In this document: positions 50,011 through 50,080 of the stretch, one piece after another | Layout: each line of letters begins with the position of its first letter | Numbering within the stretch: the stretch's first letter is position 1 | Assembly (NCBI RefSeq): GCF_021043395.1 | Contig: NZ_JAJNKE010000032.1 | Location: 1 to 50,080, forward strand | Source: Clostridium guangxiense | Lineage (GTDB): Bacteria > Bacillota > Clostridia > Clostridiales > Clostridiaceae | Direction of reading: 5' to 3' | DNA: 50,080 nucleotides | Translations under genes and position numbers: made by a program | The notes under the pieces: generated by a model | The model's database searches: none | The model's input: only the letters and a program-made list of their open reading frames with translations | What the model was told of the DNA's origin: nothing

Positions 50011-50080
50011 ATGTCAAGATTAAAATGTAACTTTTTGATCATTTAAGGCTGTAGGTTTTAGTGTTCTTCCTGCTTTATAT

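Overview
The window is low-GC DNA from a Firmicute, almost certainly a Clostridium close to C. acetobutylicum. The reasons are strong purine-rich ribosome binding sites, frequent TTG starts, a T-box controlled archaeal-type AspRS-gatCAB operon, a Cys T-box in front of a ubiG-mccB-mccA type operon, and the local order TatD / YabE-like / rnmV / rsmA and nifS / thiI / patB. The species is inferred from gene content and is not proven.

Bases 1-33,790 are host chromosome. 199-7452 holds a small hypothetical gene, desulfoferrodoxin, tatD, a 3D/G5-domain wall protein, rnmV-rsmA (8-nt overlap) and two clostridial hypotheticals. 7541-9238 is a lipoprotein plus an Mrp-type Fe-S ATPase. 9513-10091 is a divergent UppS-like protein. 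10,119-15,210 is a T-box leader with overlapping Glu and Asn specifiers (GAAC), then non-discriminating AspRS and GatCAB, i.e. the transamidation route to Asn-tRNA and Gln-tRNA. 15,261-25,447 is mostly sulfur metabolism: a SAM-I riboswitch with an aminotransferase, cysteine desulfurase-ThiI, and a Cys-specific T-box with methyltransferase, mccB and mccA, followed by patB and a DNA glycosylase. 25,783-30,631 is a compact surface-polysaccharide-like locus: a GT2 membrane synthase, a beta-helix-like protein, two tiny membrane proteins missed by length cut-offs, and a GDP-mannose pyrophosphorylase. galM (minus strand) and an ABC exporter close the host part.

From 33,790 to the right edge lies the left part of a prophage. 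A leftward lysogeny module (integrase, ImmA-like protein, CI-like repressor) faces a rightward early module (Cro-like protein, many small ORFs, DUF2800 nuclease, DUF2815 SSB-like protein, family A DNA polymerase, primase-helicase of the VirE type, VRR-NUC, SNF2 helicase). Two HNH homing endonucleases sit inside the replication module. A GTTCC-N4/5-GGAAC operator set surrounds the divergent promoters. Several genes are broken: a small early gene, the SNF2 helicase (10-bp insertion in the P-loop) and a MazG-like remnant. The prophage is therefore probably decaying, at least in its accessory functions.

Two families of dispersed, highly structured non-coding repeats lie between host genes: family A (three copies near 1.0, 5.1 and 11.9 kb) and family B (22.1 and 23.5 kb, with a fragment at 5.3 kb). 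The items most worth following up are the GT2/beta-helix/ManC locus, a shared C-terminal DFLG tail on three phage proteins, an iteron-like region after the primase-helicase, the UppS-like paralogue and the repeat families. No tRNA, rRNA, CRISPR array or transposase gene was seen.
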